A model generated the notes under the pieces. It was not told the DNA's origin, searched no databases, and was given only the letters and a program-made list of their open reading frames with translations. Position numbers and translations under genes: made by a program. 64,000 nt of DNA from Hyaloscypha bicolor E (taxonomy: Eukaryota > Ascomycota > Leotiomycetes > Helotiales > Hyaloscyphaceae), in NCBI RefSeq assembly GCF_002865645.1, contig NW_020194551.1:220877-284876 (forward strand), given 5' to 3'. Shown one piece after another: positions 1 to 13,323 of this stretch. Position 1 is the stretch's first letter; each line of letters opens with the position of its first letter.

Positions 1-3000
1 TTCGTAATTTCTTATTATTTATATATCTAGTAAAGGCATATTACGTTAATTATTAGATATTTCTCTCGAATAGTACCTAATTTAATAAGGTATTTATATA
101 ATAACTTCGAATCTGTATAAATAACTAGTAGTAGTTCTATTTCTAGTACTTTATTAATTATAGATTTAACTAAAGTACCTATATTAAAACTATAAGCCAT
201 ATTATAAAGTTCTAAAGCTAGAACGCTTCTAGTAACTCTCTTATATTTAGTAGAGGACTAGTAAATAATATTAGTATATCTAGTTCTATTTACTAGAACT
301 AGAATATATCCGATTTAGGAGGAAAGATCTTTATTATTTATAAATAAAGTATTTATAAAAATAATTAAATATAAGAACTCCTTTACTAGTTTTATAAATC
401 TTAGTTCTTTAGTAGTATTCTTAATTTGCTATTAAATGCGCTTATTAAGTACTTTTATATTGGTTTCCGAGAATTTAATAGCTTAAGCAGTAATTAATAG
501 GTTATATAAAGCTTCTAGTTAATAAATTAATATAATATATATTCCTCTTATATATTAGGTAATATATTAGTCCTTAATAGAGAGATTTTAATAAATAATA
601 TCCCTATTACTTATAGTAGTAGTATTTTTTATAGAAATAGTTTAGAGGTTCTTATATTAGTATTCCTATATAAGAGTAATTCTAGTAATATCTATATAAA
701 TAATACTTTTATTAAATTTAAGATTATAATTAAAAGTAAGGGATTTATATTTCTTAGCTAAGAACTTAGCTTTATAAAGCTTTAGTTACTTTACTTTTAT
801 AAAATTATTAGTTCTAATAAATAGGATATTATTAGTTTAAAGGCTAATAATTTCGAAGGGTTATTTATTATAAAATAAATAAGGGTTATAAGTTAACTAT
901 TTTATAAAGAGCTTATTAATATAATAAAAATAGTAAGTTTTAAACTAGTAATTCCTAGCTTCTAGTATATTATATAGTAGTTTTATAATTTTTAGAACAG
1001 AATCGTTTTTTAGATTTAGCTTTCTAGTAAGCTTATAAGATAAATTAATATAGAAATTATAATTAAATAAGGTTATTAATTAAATATAAGCTTATAAGAT
1101 ATTATATAAATATAATTCCGTAGTATTTATTATTATAATAGTAATACTAAGAATAATTCTCTAGCTAATATATTAGATAATAGATAATTATATTAATATA
1201 ATATATTTCTTACTATTATTATAAACTTAAATAACTAGTCTTAATTTCTTAAGCTCTTTTTCTATATCTTTATTCTTAATCTCATTAATAAACCAGGAAT
1301 TAAAAATATATATTTCCTTTAGTACCTGAGATCTAGAAATAACCTCAAATATATCCTTTTTTAGGAAGCTAGTAATTTTAACTTAATAGAAATTCTTATA
1401 TAGTTTATTATCCTATAGGAATACCATAATATCCGGGGTCTTATAAGGGTATTCTCTGCTATACTTTAGTGAAATAATAGAAGAAATTATACCTATATTA
1501 CCTTTAGTCTTATTATTAGGTTCGGGAATAGGTTTAGGTTTGGAACTATTAGTAATAACCTTAATATTTCCTATATAAAAGGGCTTTATAAAAGTTAAAT
1601 AGAAGGTAGTATTACTATATAATAGAGCTAGTATATAGTTTTCCCTATTAATAGCTACTAGCTTATATAGTTTATTCTAATTACTAGATTAACTAGTATT
1701 TCTTTTATATTAAATGAGAATATTTGAATTTAGAAGTAATTTATAAATATTAGTAATACTAGGACTATTTCGGGTATTTAAAATATTTATAATTTAATAT
1801 CTAGCTTAAAGCTTCTGAATTTCTATTATTACCTTTTTAAATACTACTAATTACTATAATATAATAGGTAATAAAGTATTATATTTAGTTATTTAAGATA
1901 AAGTACTATAAACTAAAAAAGTTAGGATAATACTATTAGGTCCTATAAAATTATTAATAGCCTTAAAAGCTATTTGGAATATAATATTCTTATTAATTTT
2001 ATTAACTTTAGCTATAATAATAAGATAAATATATTAGATTAAGCTATAATAGTATTCTATAATTCCGATAGAGTTATAAGCTTCTATGGAAATAATCTTG
2101 ATTTTAGTTCCTATAGTATTTATAAGCTAAGTAAATTTCTTACTAGTAAACTATTTTCTAGTATTTACTATAATCTAATTAAAAGAGCCTAAATAATTAT
2201 TAATCTAGTATTATTTAAATATATTTCAAATATATATTATACTAATATTCTAGAGCTATTAGCCGGCTTAATATTAAGTATTTTTATTAATAATATAAAG
2301 TATAGGCTTACCGGAAATATAGAAAATATTAATAATAATAAAGTAGTTAAAGCTAATATTATTTCTTAGATTAAACTTGAATTATTCGAGTAATTAGCTA
2401 TATTTTTAGTATTATTTATAGTACTTTATAAGATACTTAAAGGCTTTTATATTAATATTATAGCCTGCTTATTCTAGTATATTTTAGAGCTTATTAATAA
2501 ATAAATAACTAAAATAATAGTATAGATATTATAATTTAACTTTTATAAAAAAGCAGGAATTATAAATAAAGAATTCGGAAATAAAGCCTTATAATATAAT
2601 ATTCTAAAGCAGGAAAAAATATCCGAAATATTATATTATAAATATATATTTTCTAGTAAAAGTAATAAGATAATTAGTAAGATTATTAAAATAAACTTCT
2701 AGCTTATTTATATTAGCTAAGCTAAGTAAAAATAGAGTTTTTAAAAGTATAATATAGAATTATACTTATCTAATTAGTATACTTACTATTATAGATTTAA
2801 TAAAAGATATAAATCTAATACTAAACTAGATATTAACTTAATCTTTAGTAGTTTTATTAAGTTTAATACTATTATTAGTTTACTAGAAAACTTGGAATTA
2901 GTTAGAACTAGTAGTTAAATATCTAAAGGCTCTAGTATTAATTATAACTTTATAAAAGTAATAAGTATTATATCTTAATATACTATTAATTATAAAAGTC

Positions 3001-5676
3001 TAGGTATCTTTTATTAAGGGTTTAATAGGCTTTAAGATATAGTTTTCGCCTATTATCTAATATATAAAGGAAAGAGAAGTAAGGTTATTTATAAGGATAT
3101 TAGCTATAGTTATTAGTAGAGTAAGAGTAATAGAAGTAGCTAAAAAGCTCTTAACTAAAGTAAAGTAGGAATCTGGATAGTATTTTTTTTCTTTATCCGT
3201 TTTTGCTAATAAAGCCTTAAAAGCATTATTTACTAGTTTATTCTTATTACCTTTATTACCTTTTTTGCCTTTAGCTTTAGTAATATACTATATATAAGTA
3301 TTACTAAAGCATTTATTAAAGTTATAAATATTTCGGAATCTGAATTAATAGATATTTCTACTCCTAAATCGAGCTTTCTTAGCCTCTTATTTCTCTAGTA
3401 TATGCTTTTATAAGTAGTATTCGGGTTTCTTATATATAAAATATAACTTCGGGATATAATTATTATAATTATAGGGTTTAGAGTAATTATTACGGGTTCT
3501 GAAGTTATAACTGGGTCCGTATTAATGATTTCCGGAAGAATAATAGCTTAGAGAATTCTAAAAGTAGTATTATTAATTAGTAAAGAAGATTTCGGGATTA
3601 GCTTATTATTTATTCTTATATATAGTAATAGATAACTAGAGCTTATTAATAAGCTAGCTAAGATTTGCAGGAGAGTCTGAGATTATATATTTATATATCC
3701 GGGAGCCTTAATAAGAGGTAATAATCTTATTATAGAGAAATTCGGTATTTTATAAGTTAGATATAAGACTATATTATAGTTAATATAGTTTATTAATTAA
3801 TAATTAAATAGTCTCAAATATTGTCTTTTCCGGAAATTTAGCTATTATAGAAGCTAATATAGTAGTATTTTACTTGTTTAAATTTCAATATTTAAATCCA
3901 GGGCCTTTAAAGAAGTTATAGATATTAATATAAGCCTTTTTATATATATATTAAAAGAGCTAGTTATTATAGAAATAGTCTTGAGCTAGTTTCTTTAGTA
4001 TAATAGAAAAAGCTTATATTAGTATCTCTTATAGAAGCTTTATATATTAGTAAATATTAAGGAAAATAGTAAGTTTATAATTAAAATTACTATTAGATTT
4101 ATTATATTTTTACTTTTTAGTATAGATTTTAGTAATTTCCCTAATAAGTCTTATAATTAAAGGAAATTAGGGATTATTTAGATATAGTTATAATAGTAAT
4201 AGTAATAGAAGTATACTATTTACTTCTAGAGCTTCCGTACTAGTATATAAATCTAGTAGAGATATAAGATATAATAATAGAAAAAGTAATAATAATATAG
4301 AAATATTAAAAATAATAGGTTTTAAGTACTTATTTTTTATAAGAATAATAAAGACTAATAGGATTAGTTCCTTAATAAGATCTAATCTAACTACTAATAT
4401 ATTCTTATTTAATTATATATATTATTTATTTTCTTTTATAATAATATATAGGGTATTTATAATAGTATTAATATTACTATTCTATTATATAAATATATTA
4501 CTATATTAAAGAATCTTATATAAATATAGTATTTCCGGGAATTTAAATTTATTAAAGTTCTCTTAATAAGTAAAGTTCTTAAAGTTATATCTAAATAGCT
4601 TCTAAAGATTATTATTAACTATTTTATAGAGAATATATTAAAATAGCTTAGTATTTAAGAACTTAGTTATCTTATCTGCCTTAGTAAAGTTTAGATTAAT
4701 TCTATATCTCTACTTTCTTACTAATTCCTTGAAATTATTATTATTTATAAAGTAATTGGATTAGATAAATCTAATAAAGGAATTATTTATTATAATATAT
4801 TTCGCTATTATATATTCTATAGGCTTATATCTAGTTCGAGGTATAGTAGTTTATAAAAAGAGTAGGTTTATAAGGAAAAGAATAGTTTATAAGATAAGTA
4901 GTTTATAATAGATATTATATTTAAGGTAAAAATTTCATTTATAATAAGAAATTTAGGAAATAAAATTTAAGGAATAAAATATTGAGATTCCGGAAGAACT
5001 TAATAATTTTAAAGCTTAAAAGTTCTAGGAATTTAAAAGAAGATAGTTTTTAAGAAAGTTTTATAAGAGTTAAATAGAAATGAAATAGGATAGTTAAATA
5101 GCTAACTATTTTAGTACTTGGTAAGATTAAATGTCCTTTTTACCTATATAACCGAATTATAAGTAATAAAACTAATAGATATTTCCCTCTTTAATATAGT
5201 ATAATTAGGCCTTAATAAGATTAAATATCTTTCTTGCCTATATAATTGAATTATAAGTAATAGAATTAATAATTATCTTTTCTTTAACTAGAATAATAGC
5301 TTTATTCTTAAATAACCGAATTTTAGGCAAATATAGCTTAATTCTTCCTAATTTATAAGTACTAACTAATTAGTATTAGTTTACTAGTAATATATAGTAT
5401 TATTATATAGATATAAAAGTACTATTTATATAAGGTTAGTAAAGTTATTATTTAGAAATAGGAATTATAATATTATAATATTAATATATAATCCCTAAAT
5501 CTACTAAGCCTAAAGGAGTCTAGTTTACTAGTTAAGTTACTAATAAAATACGAGATTATATAATTATATCCCGTATCTCATATTTTATTATCTATATTTT
5601 ATTACCTATTACTTATTCCCGTATCCCGTATCCCGTAACTATATACGTGATTTCTAGAAGAATAGCTATACTAATA
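1..5676 (-). mobile_element. Copia LTR retrotransposon, partial, RIP-degraded
   Basis: Right-hand part of a Copia element whose left end lies outside the window. It is the same family as the complete copy at 15206-21540 and is collinear with it: base 1 corresponds to about 15860. Read on the minus strand, the first 350 bases are the end of the Ty1/copia RNase H region, and the rest runs back through pol and gag to the LTR at 5374-5676. No reading frame survives: CA/TG dinucleotides are almost absent and stops occur every few codons. Its 5' LTR ends at 5676. The next five bases (ATTAC) would be the target duplication, but the partner is outside the window. Family assignment is firm through the better-preserved copy; the internal domain limits are not resolved. 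Confidence 0.85.
5374..5676 (-). repeat. LTR of the partial Copia element (5' LTR on minus strand)
   Basis: Aligns end to end with the LTRs at 15206-15530 and 21230-21540: it starts TATTAGTTTAC, ends CTATACTAATA, and carries the TCCCGTATCCC-type minisatellite in its right third. Both TG/CA ends are converted to TA by RIP. Confidence 0.85.
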
Positions 5677-7620
5677 ATTACTAAATTAAGAATTATTATA
5701 GCGAGTTTTTACTATATATATAAAGTCTTTTAATATATAATAAATTAAAAACTATTATGTTTTTTAATCTATAAATAGCTAGTTTTAATTAATATTTAAT
5801 TAAAGAAAATAATATTTACTTATTAAGTTAAGGGAATCGAGTATTTTCTATATTAAAAGCTTTAATCTGAGCTTCTAATAGTTATTGATTTTCTTAATTA
5901 TATTTAAGACTTATAATAAGTTTTCTAACCTTTCTTTAAATTAATAAATCTATAATTTATTAGTAAATCTCTTATAAATAATATAAGAAACTTATTTATT
6001 ATTTATTCTATTTCTTTTCTTTTTTCTCTTTTTTCAAGTTTATTTTTTTCTTACTTATATAAATCTATAAAATAAAAGGTATTATAATTATTCTTAATAA
6101 GAGCTTTTAAAATATCTTGAATTACTAGATTTAATATATAAGCTATATAAGAAATATCTCCTTGAAATTTAATACTTTTCTTATTATAATACTTTATAAA
6201 AGCTTATAATAAGGTATTATTTGAGCTAGTATTATCTCGAGTAATACTAAATAAAATATATTAGTAATTATTTTAAAAAACAAGAGTTATATTACTTATT
6301 TAATAATATTATACTTAATACTATATACTTTTAAAGCTTCTAGTAAGACCAAATTTATATATTTACTACTATAAATATCCTTTAAATCTTTTATAGCTAG
6401 TAAATAAGATTTTAATTTAAAATCTTTATTTATAAAATATCTAGAAATTAAATTAGTAAATATTTATTAATAAGTTAATAAGAATAACTTATATAATAAT
6501 TCCTAAATAAGCCTTTTAATTTATAGTTATTCAGATATCTAAAGTAATAGAGAAAGTACTATTTAATAAGATATTTTCTAATAATTCTTCTTTAATAAGG
6601 TTACTATTTTTATTAAACCTTAAAATAAGTTCGTCTATAAGAACTTGAGAATATAAAGGCAATATTTTACTATAAAGAAATTAGTTTAATAATATATAAG
6701 ATAATTTTTTAATAACTTACTAGTTTAAGTAATTAAAAAGCTTTTAAAAGCTTGAAATAATAACTATATAAAAAGAAATATTATTATTAATTATAAAGTC
6801 TAATAATAACCTCTTAAAGTAAGTTATAGTAAAGAATTCTAAGTTCGTATTACTAGAACCTTTATTAAAGGAACTTGTAATAGATATTTGACTTAATTCG
6901 GCTATATTTTCTATAATAATATCTAAAATAAAAAGTTAGTTTATTATTTCTTTAAGTTTTAATTATAATTTAAACTTACTTATAAGAGCTTTATCTTTTA
7001 AAGCTTTATTAATATTAACCGATTTATATATATTAAGATAATAAGTTTTATAATTACTTATAGTAATATTAATTCTTTACTTTTAAAATACTTTACTAAT
7101 ATTATATTAGCTTTAATTCCTTTAATTCTAATAAATATAACTTACTTATAGTTCTTAAATAAGTACTTAATAGTAACTGTTTAATAGTTAATTAGATCCT
7201 CCGGATTCTCTTTAGGAGAATTAAGAGTTTTCGAATAATATTTAAGAGAAAAGATAGAAGGTTATTATTTAAGTAGTTCTAGTTTAAAGTTCTCTCTATT
7301 TTAAAGGATATTAAGCTTAATAAATAATATTTCCAGATAGGTATAGTAGTTTCGAGTAATTTTATAGTAGAAATCTTTTTAATAGGATAAGTAGTTAATA
7401 TAATATATAGTTTTAAAATAAAGGAATTACTAGAAAATTAAGGAGAATTAGTTATTTATATATAAAAAGTCTAAAAATCTAGAAGATTCTTTAATAAGCA
7501 TCTAATTAGAAATACTTCCCTGATTTTAAATCACTGATTTCTAAGATTCCTTATTTATAATTCCTTTATTTATAATTCCTTTATTTATAATTATATTATT
7601 TATAAGGTAGTAAAGAATTA
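5677..7620 (-). mobile_element. hAT-family transposase remnant, RIP-degraded
   Basis: Minus-strand translation across about 6090-6290 gives the hAT core pattern, with many stops. A stretch like TRDNTSSNNTLL is followed about 30 residues later by AYILNLVIQDILKAL. Known hAT transposases have an N-A-S-N-N-D-T block followed by an H-x-x-N-L-x-V-x-D block at this spacing. Only about 450 bases lie between this core and the Copia LTR, too little for the usual C-terminal dimerisation region, so the Copia insertion probably truncated it. Terminal inverted repeats were not found. The family call rests on one region and is moderate. Confidence 0.55.
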
Positions 7621-8264
7621 CTAAAAAGTCGAGGTAGTTCTAGTGCCTTCCGGCTCGCTTACTAAGCGGACATAGCCGCTACTAAGCTTATTATAGTAAA
7701 GTGGCATCCAAATTAGGCTAGAGCAAACCTTATTTTCATGCCATAACGCTTTTGCTATATCCGCAGTCACGTGTAATACCACGTGACTAAATAATTAATT
7801 ATATTTAATTAAATTAAGTAAATAATTAATTATAATTTAATTATTATGATTCTGACTTAATTTAATTTGATTACCGGCTGTTATAGTTGTGTATCACGTG
7901 CGCGGCTAGTCACGTGATATGCACTGTGCTCTCATATAGTAGAATAGCTAATAAGGCTTCTAACCTTATTATTATACCTTTTAGTCTAATTACTCATATA
8001 GTAAAGCTATTTCCCTACATGTGTATCCATTAGTCTAAGCGACTCGTAATACCGGCTAATAATTATAATTAATTAAATTATTTGATATACTATTAGTCCT
8101 TGGCAAGAGCTAGCTATTTTCTCTCTTAGGCTACCGGATGCTTTATAGAGTTAATAGGTAATTCCCCCTTTTAATATAGACTAGTTCAATTTTGCTATAG
8201 GCTACCGGATACTTCTTTAGCTTAAAAGATTTTATTCTCTAATCTATATATATAAACTAATTAG
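7621..8264. other. Gene-free spacer with CACGTG palindromes and partly mutated repeat DNA
   Basis: No coding frame. Contains a perfect inverted repeat GTCACGTG-TAATAC-CACGTGAC at 7766-7787 and further CACGTG sites at about 7893 and 7911. The AT-rich stretches between are built from TAATTA-like words. Just left of the next LTR the block GGCTACCGGAT occurs twice (from 8129 and 8200). RIP is patchy here: CA and TG still occur. Confidence 0.5.
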
Positions 8265-8751
8265 TATTAGTTTACCAGGAATACATGGTACCGTTATATA
8301 GGTATAGAAGTACTATTTATATAAGGTTAGTAAAGTTGTTATTATTCAGAAGTAGGGATTGCAGTATTATAGTATTAATATGCGATCTGTTACGCTCTAC
8401 CGCTTCACTGGTAAATTTAGCGTCACGTGATCGCGATGACGCATGCGGCTGGGGCTAGTATTTAGAACACCAAGCTCCCGCACTTACGAGCTTCCCTCCT
8501 TAGTTTAGAATCCTTGGATTAAGAGCCACTCTACTTTGCTTTCTAAGCCCAGAGCCCGGTTTCGTAATACGATCTCTAAATCTGCTAAGCCTAAAGGGGT
8601 CTAGTCTACTAGTCGAGTTACTAATAGGATGCAAGGTTATATAACCATGTCCCGTATCCCATATCTTATTGCCTATATCCTATTACCTATATCCCGTATC
8701 CCGTATCCCGTAACTATATATGTAACTTCCAAAGAAATAGCTATACTAATA
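8265..8751 (-). repeat. Copia-family LTR, truncated element or solo LTR, interrupted
   Basis: Same LTR family as 15206-15530, split by a 182-bp insertion at 8388-8569. Starts TATTAGTTTACC and ends CTATACTAATA. The ten bases left of it (AACTAATTAG) equal the internal bases adjoining the 5' LTR in both longer Copia copies. It is therefore more likely the 5' LTR plus a scrap of the primer-binding side of a truncated element than a clean solo LTR. The flanking five bases (ATTAG and ATAAC) do not match. It is less mutated than the LTR at 5374. Confidence 0.8.
8388..8569. repeat. Short LTR-like insertion (182 bp) with 5-bp target duplication
   Basis: Breaks the Copia LTR at the point where the intact copy reads GCGATCCC. 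The insert starts TGTTACG and ends CGTAATA (TGTTACG/CGTAACA before one C-to-T change) and is flanked on both sides by CGATC (8383-8387 and 8570-8574). TG...CA ends with a 5-bp duplication fit a solo LTR or a very small terminal-repeat element. The interior is largely unmutated and holds one TCACGTGA site. No coding capacity. Confidence 0.75.
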
Positions 8752-9546
8752 ATAACTTCTTATTTTCTAATAATATAATTTTTTATTTATTAAAAAAGAA
8801 GTATTTTTAATATATATTTTTAATATATTTATAAAGTTATTAGTAATAATTTAAATATAATTAACCTTAATAATAATATTAAGAACTTGCTTTTTAATAT
8901 TTATATATATAAAATAAAATAAATTATTAAAGAATTATTAATATATAAAAGGCTTAAATAAATCTTTTTAAAAAAGGCTTTTTATTCTAATATTTCAAAT
9001 ATAAAGAAGTTAGTTATAAAAATATAAATAGCTATTATAAAAAGCTTTATATTAATTAAATTAAAGAGCTTAAAGAAATTATTAATAAACTTAACTAAAT
9101 GCTTTCTTTTAAGTACTATTTCTTTCTTTTCTTTCTTTGCTTTTTATTTTATAAATAAAATATAATTATATAAATGCCTTTTATAATACTAAATAGTATT
9201 TCGAGCTTTATTTTCTTTATAGTAAATATAGATTACTTTATTAAAATTATTAATTTTGAGAATTCTTCTAATTTAGGCAATAATAAAATTATTATTAAGA
9301 TTCGGTTAAGTAATACTAGCAGGTATTTTAAAAGAAGAAATAAGTAATTCAAATTATTTTAAATATATAATTAATAATAGTATTAATAATATTTCTAGAG
9401 AATTTTAAAGCTTTGCGAGAAATCGCTATATAAGCTAAGCTTAGTATGGCTAGTGCGTCACGTGCTATAATACTAACGTAATAACACCTTTTTGACTGTT
9501 ATATTAGATTATTATATAACGAAGGCTCAAATTACGTGAATTTTAC
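8752..9546. other. AT-rich RIP-mutated spacer, no gene seen
   Basis: Heavily mutated to about 9410, with CA/TG nearly absent and a pyrimidine run at 9118-9145. From about 9411 the composition returns to normal: this is the RIP edge next to gene 1. No domain was recognisable in six frames. Confidence 0.5.
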
Positions 9547-9688
9547 ATCCCTAGTCCGGCGAGACATTACTAGCGTGGGCAGGGGGGTCTCGTTTGGCTG
9601 GCGGGGCATAAAATTATGGCTTCTGGAGTTTTATTGGGTGCCACAGATATGGCTAATACGTTAGTAATGTCTCGCCGGACGAAGGGAT
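9547..9688. mobile_element. Miniature inverted-repeat element (142 bp)
   Basis: Arms of about 30 bp face each other at the two ends. The left arm begins ATCCCTAGTCCGGCGAGAC. The right arm, reversed, begins ATCCCTTCGTCCGGCGAGAC. Both continue ATTACTARCGT, with only a few mismatches overall. The middle is about 80 bp, unmutated and non-coding. A target duplication could not be fixed. The core CGGCGAGAC also occurs singly (as GTCTCGCCGG) at about 45127. Confidence 0.7.
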
Positions 9689-10120
9689 AATAGTTAAATT
9701 AAAATTAGGCCTGAAGGAAGGCATACGCGAGGTGAAAAGCTGGCCGCAGCCGAACAGATCACCGAGTTGTAATTGAGTTGGGACGTACGTGCACAAACTC
9801 GTAGTAAATTTTCATGTGATCACCGTTGACGTGTTCAGAGTTTAGTGGTCTTGTTCTGGGACTAGAATGCGCCTCCACCTTTCTGAATTTCAAGGGGCGC
9901 AGCACAGGGAATCAAGCCACCATGCAAAGCCTCCCAGTGGGGTTGCGCAGCGATCAGCCGTATGACGATGCTTCACCGTATTTGGCAGGAAAACTTAAGT
10001 TCGGTAGCCTTCCCATATTTTGCCAGACTTTTGTACAGGCTCAACGGCTTACAGACCTCAAAGCGTGTCAGCACTTCGATCATAACAGAGAATAATTGTC
10101 TAACCGAGTTCAATCCAACC
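9689..10120 (+). promoter_or_regulatory. Upstream region of NACHT gene 1
   Basis: Normal-composition DNA before the chosen ATG. An in-frame upstream ATG exists at 9962, but the protein it would add is unlike the family. No clear TATA or operator could be assigned. Confidence 0.3.
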
Positions 10121-13100
10121 ATGGAGGCAATCGCTGCTCTCGGAGTAGCTGGCAATGTCGTCCAGTTTCTAGATTTCGGTCAGAAGCTGATTTCCACATC
10201 TCTGGAGATATATACCGCGGGGACCGGGGTCACTGTTTCGAACAAAGAGTCGGAAACGCTCCTCAAAGATTTCATCGAAAGCATTGATACGGTGTCCGAA
10301 AACTTATTGCAGTACGACACGAGGCTGGGCGAGAAACTGCCGCAAGCGACCGCGCAGAATGGGCTTCAGGACATTATAAACGATTGCAGGAACTTGGCCG
10401 CAGAACTTCTTGTTCGTTTCGAGAAGCTCAAACTCCAAAGAAAACCAGGACGATGGCAGAGCACGGCGAAGGCAGTGCAATGCATGTGGCAGGATTCAGA
10501 GCTCGTGGGATTGCAGCAAAGGCTCAGTAAATATCAATCTCAGCTTGCATGGCATATTCTACTATCACTGAGGTAGTATTGCCCTCCTTGTCTTGGGAAG
10601 CCTAATGCTAATCAGCAATTTATAGACAGGACTTCACCTTAATGGCCGATCGACAAGTGGATCAATTCACCGAATTTCAGAACTCGATGACACAGACGTT
10701 GTCGGATGAAATTCGACGCCAATGGGAAATTCTACCCCGTTGGCCGATTCCTGAAGTGAAGGAAGACAGCGATAAAAATGGTCGTGATAGTTCGGTTCCT
10801 TTAATCCCGTTGAAAGTGCGAGGGACTCGCGGTGAGGACAAATTGACCTTGCTGTCAGCTGGCAATGGATCAAGTAAGACGATAGAGGAATCAATCATAC
10901 AAGACACTGCCCATGGATTTGCTACTAAGCTTGCTGAAATCGAGTCTGAGGTCTGGAATAGTCTCACATTCCCAATTATGACGGATCGTGAAGATGAGAT
11001 TGCAGATGCTGAACTTCAAACTTTCGATTGGATCTTCAAACGTCCACGCAGTAAGGATCGACGTTGGGACAATTACCTAAAATGGCTGGAAACTGGCGAT
11101 GGCCTCTACTGGATCAACGGTAAAGCTGGTTCAGGAAAGTCAACACTCATGAAGCATCTTTTCAACCACGATTTAACCAGACAAGCGTTGAATCACTGGG
11201 CTGGGAATTTACCACTTGCTATAGCGGGCTTCTTTTTCTGGTATAGTGGAGGTGAGCTCCAGAAGACTCAGGTCGGCCTTCTTCGATCACTTCTCTACCA
11301 GTACTTGAAGAACCACAGAGAACTGATCCCGGTGGTGTTGTCAGAATCTTTGGGGTTAACAACAACAGACCTGGCTGGCCATTGGACTCTATCAAGACTC
11401 AAGCGTGCGTTCGCTAGGCTAATACATCAAGACATATGTCCCCTTAAGATCTGCATATTCGTGGACGGCTTAGACGAATACCACGGCGACCACTCGGAAA
11501 TTGCTAGACTATTCGTTGAGGTTGGACAATCGAAGCACGTTAAAGTATGTGTTTCCAGTCGACCATTGCTTGTGTTTGAGAGGGGTTTCGGTAGCTTTCC
11601 TGGACTGAGCTTGCAGAATCTTACTTTCGATGATATCAAAATCTACGTCAAAAGTCGGTTGGGCGATAACGAAAGAATGAAAGAATTAAAGTATGAAGAA
11701 CCAGAGCTACAGCCACGACTTATTGACGAGATCCTCAATAAAGCCGCTGGTGTGTTTCTATGGGTTAAGTTAGTCGTACAGTCCTTAATGGAAGGGATTG
11801 GGAATTTTGACCGTGGTGAAGACCTTGAACGACGACTTCAAGAACTTCCAGACGATCTAGAGGACCTCTACTGGCATATGTTGGGTCGGGTGAAGCCATC
11901 TTGGTACTTGGAAGAAGGGTTCAGATTGCTTCTGCTAGTGAAAGCTGCCCATCATCGGTTGACGCTCCGTCAACTCTGCTTCGCGGAAACCCCAGACCTC
12001 AAATTCGCTATCCTATCAGAACCACTTAAGTTTTCCCAGAAGAAACAAAAAGATATGTGTATCAGTATGAGAGGCCGAACTAAAAGCAGGTGTCTTGGGC
12101 TTTTGGAGGTATCAAACACAGCAGAGACAAGCCCAACGAAGCAAACGGTGCAATTTCTGCACAAGAGTGTCAAAGACTTTCTGGAGACACCAAATGCACA
12201 ACGACACATCTCAAAGTGTCTCTGTGGGAAAGGATTTGACCCTGATGTTCAGTTGATGAGTGGATTTCTCATAGAACTGAAGCACATCTCGGAACTGAAT
12301 GCACTGAAAAGAGAAGCGTGGTTTGATCATGCCAAGCCATTGATCCGGCTATTTATGAATCACGCGCGACGCGCTGAAGAAAACTCACAGGGCGCCCAGG
12401 TAGAGTTGGTGGACGAACTTGACAATGTTGCGAGGTGGCTTTGGGGGCTCGTTACCTTCAAGGCGGCCGAGGAGAAGCTTATGCACTGGTCCGTGGCTAA
12501 GCGCAGACCTCCTCGAGCTGACAACAAGAAAAACTACACGGAGGGGTCCAGAGATGCTAGCTACGTTAAAAGTAAAATACTAGAGAGCCCCGACTCTACT
12601 GCCGCTCAAACGATATCAAGGATTCAACCTACATTTGCATTCTTCGCTGCTCAGCAAGGGCTAAGACACTACCTGAGTGCGAAGGGGGAGACTGAAGCTT
12701 TGGCCTACGCCAATTGCCTTTACTCACCCAGCCAACAATCCAACAATGCCACAGATTCAAACCCTAAAGGAGAAGGTACTTCAATCTTTCCCTTATCCTC
12801 TATGCCAAGGAACGTGTTAGCACCAGATCTACAAAGTGAGAGACGGGTATCGATGGAGCCTATAGAAGCCTATGTTCATGAAGATTTCTCGCCAGCGTTA
12901 TCTTTTCCCTCCACTCCCTCGAATCCCTCATCTGTCAATATTCACGAAGTTAACCCACGTTCTGATATCTCGACCGTCGACTATTCCGATTATACATCGG
13001 AAGTATCTGGGGAACATACCGAATCACGGCACCCTCGGCGTAGTTGGAAGGCAATCCAATGGCATTATCTCTCAGAGTCTCTCTTCAGCAGACTAAGGAT

Positions 13101-13323
13101 GATATTCAAACAAGTGAAAAACCACCACCCCGGTCCCCGGCCCCGGCCCGCGAAAGACATCAAAGACCGCGAACGCGACCTTCTCGTGGCACGCGTAGAT
13201 GACGGCGTGCTCGTGAATTCGAACCTCGAGAATGATATCGCATCAAATAGAGTTAAAGTCACCTCTCTCGCTACGGAGAGCTTTTCAAGTAACAAGAACA
13301 ATACCCTGGTGCTGTCACTTTAA
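10121..13323 (+). CDS. NACHT-domain STAND/NLR-like protein with SesA-like N-terminus
   Basis: Proposed CDS join(10121..10572, 10626..13323), 1049 residues. The 53-nt intron has donor GTAGTA, a GCTAATC branch site and acceptor TATAG; it keeps the frame. The start is chosen because residues 1-16 (MEAIAALGVAGNVVQF) match the usual beginning of fungal STAND proteins and the ATG sits in CCAACCATGG. Residues 1-150 resemble the SesA/fungal-STAND N-terminal helical domain. NACHT ATPase: Walker A GKAGSGKST at about 316-324, Walker B IFVDGLDE ending near 435, and a sensor-like VSSRP after it. A later FLHKSVKDFLET block is typical of the post-NACHT region in these proteins. The C-terminus is serine-rich and basic; no WD40, TPR or ankyrin repeats are seen, so the sensor part is unassigned. 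Such proteins act as oligomerising switches in fungal non-self recognition. Specific role unknown. Confidence 0.88.
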
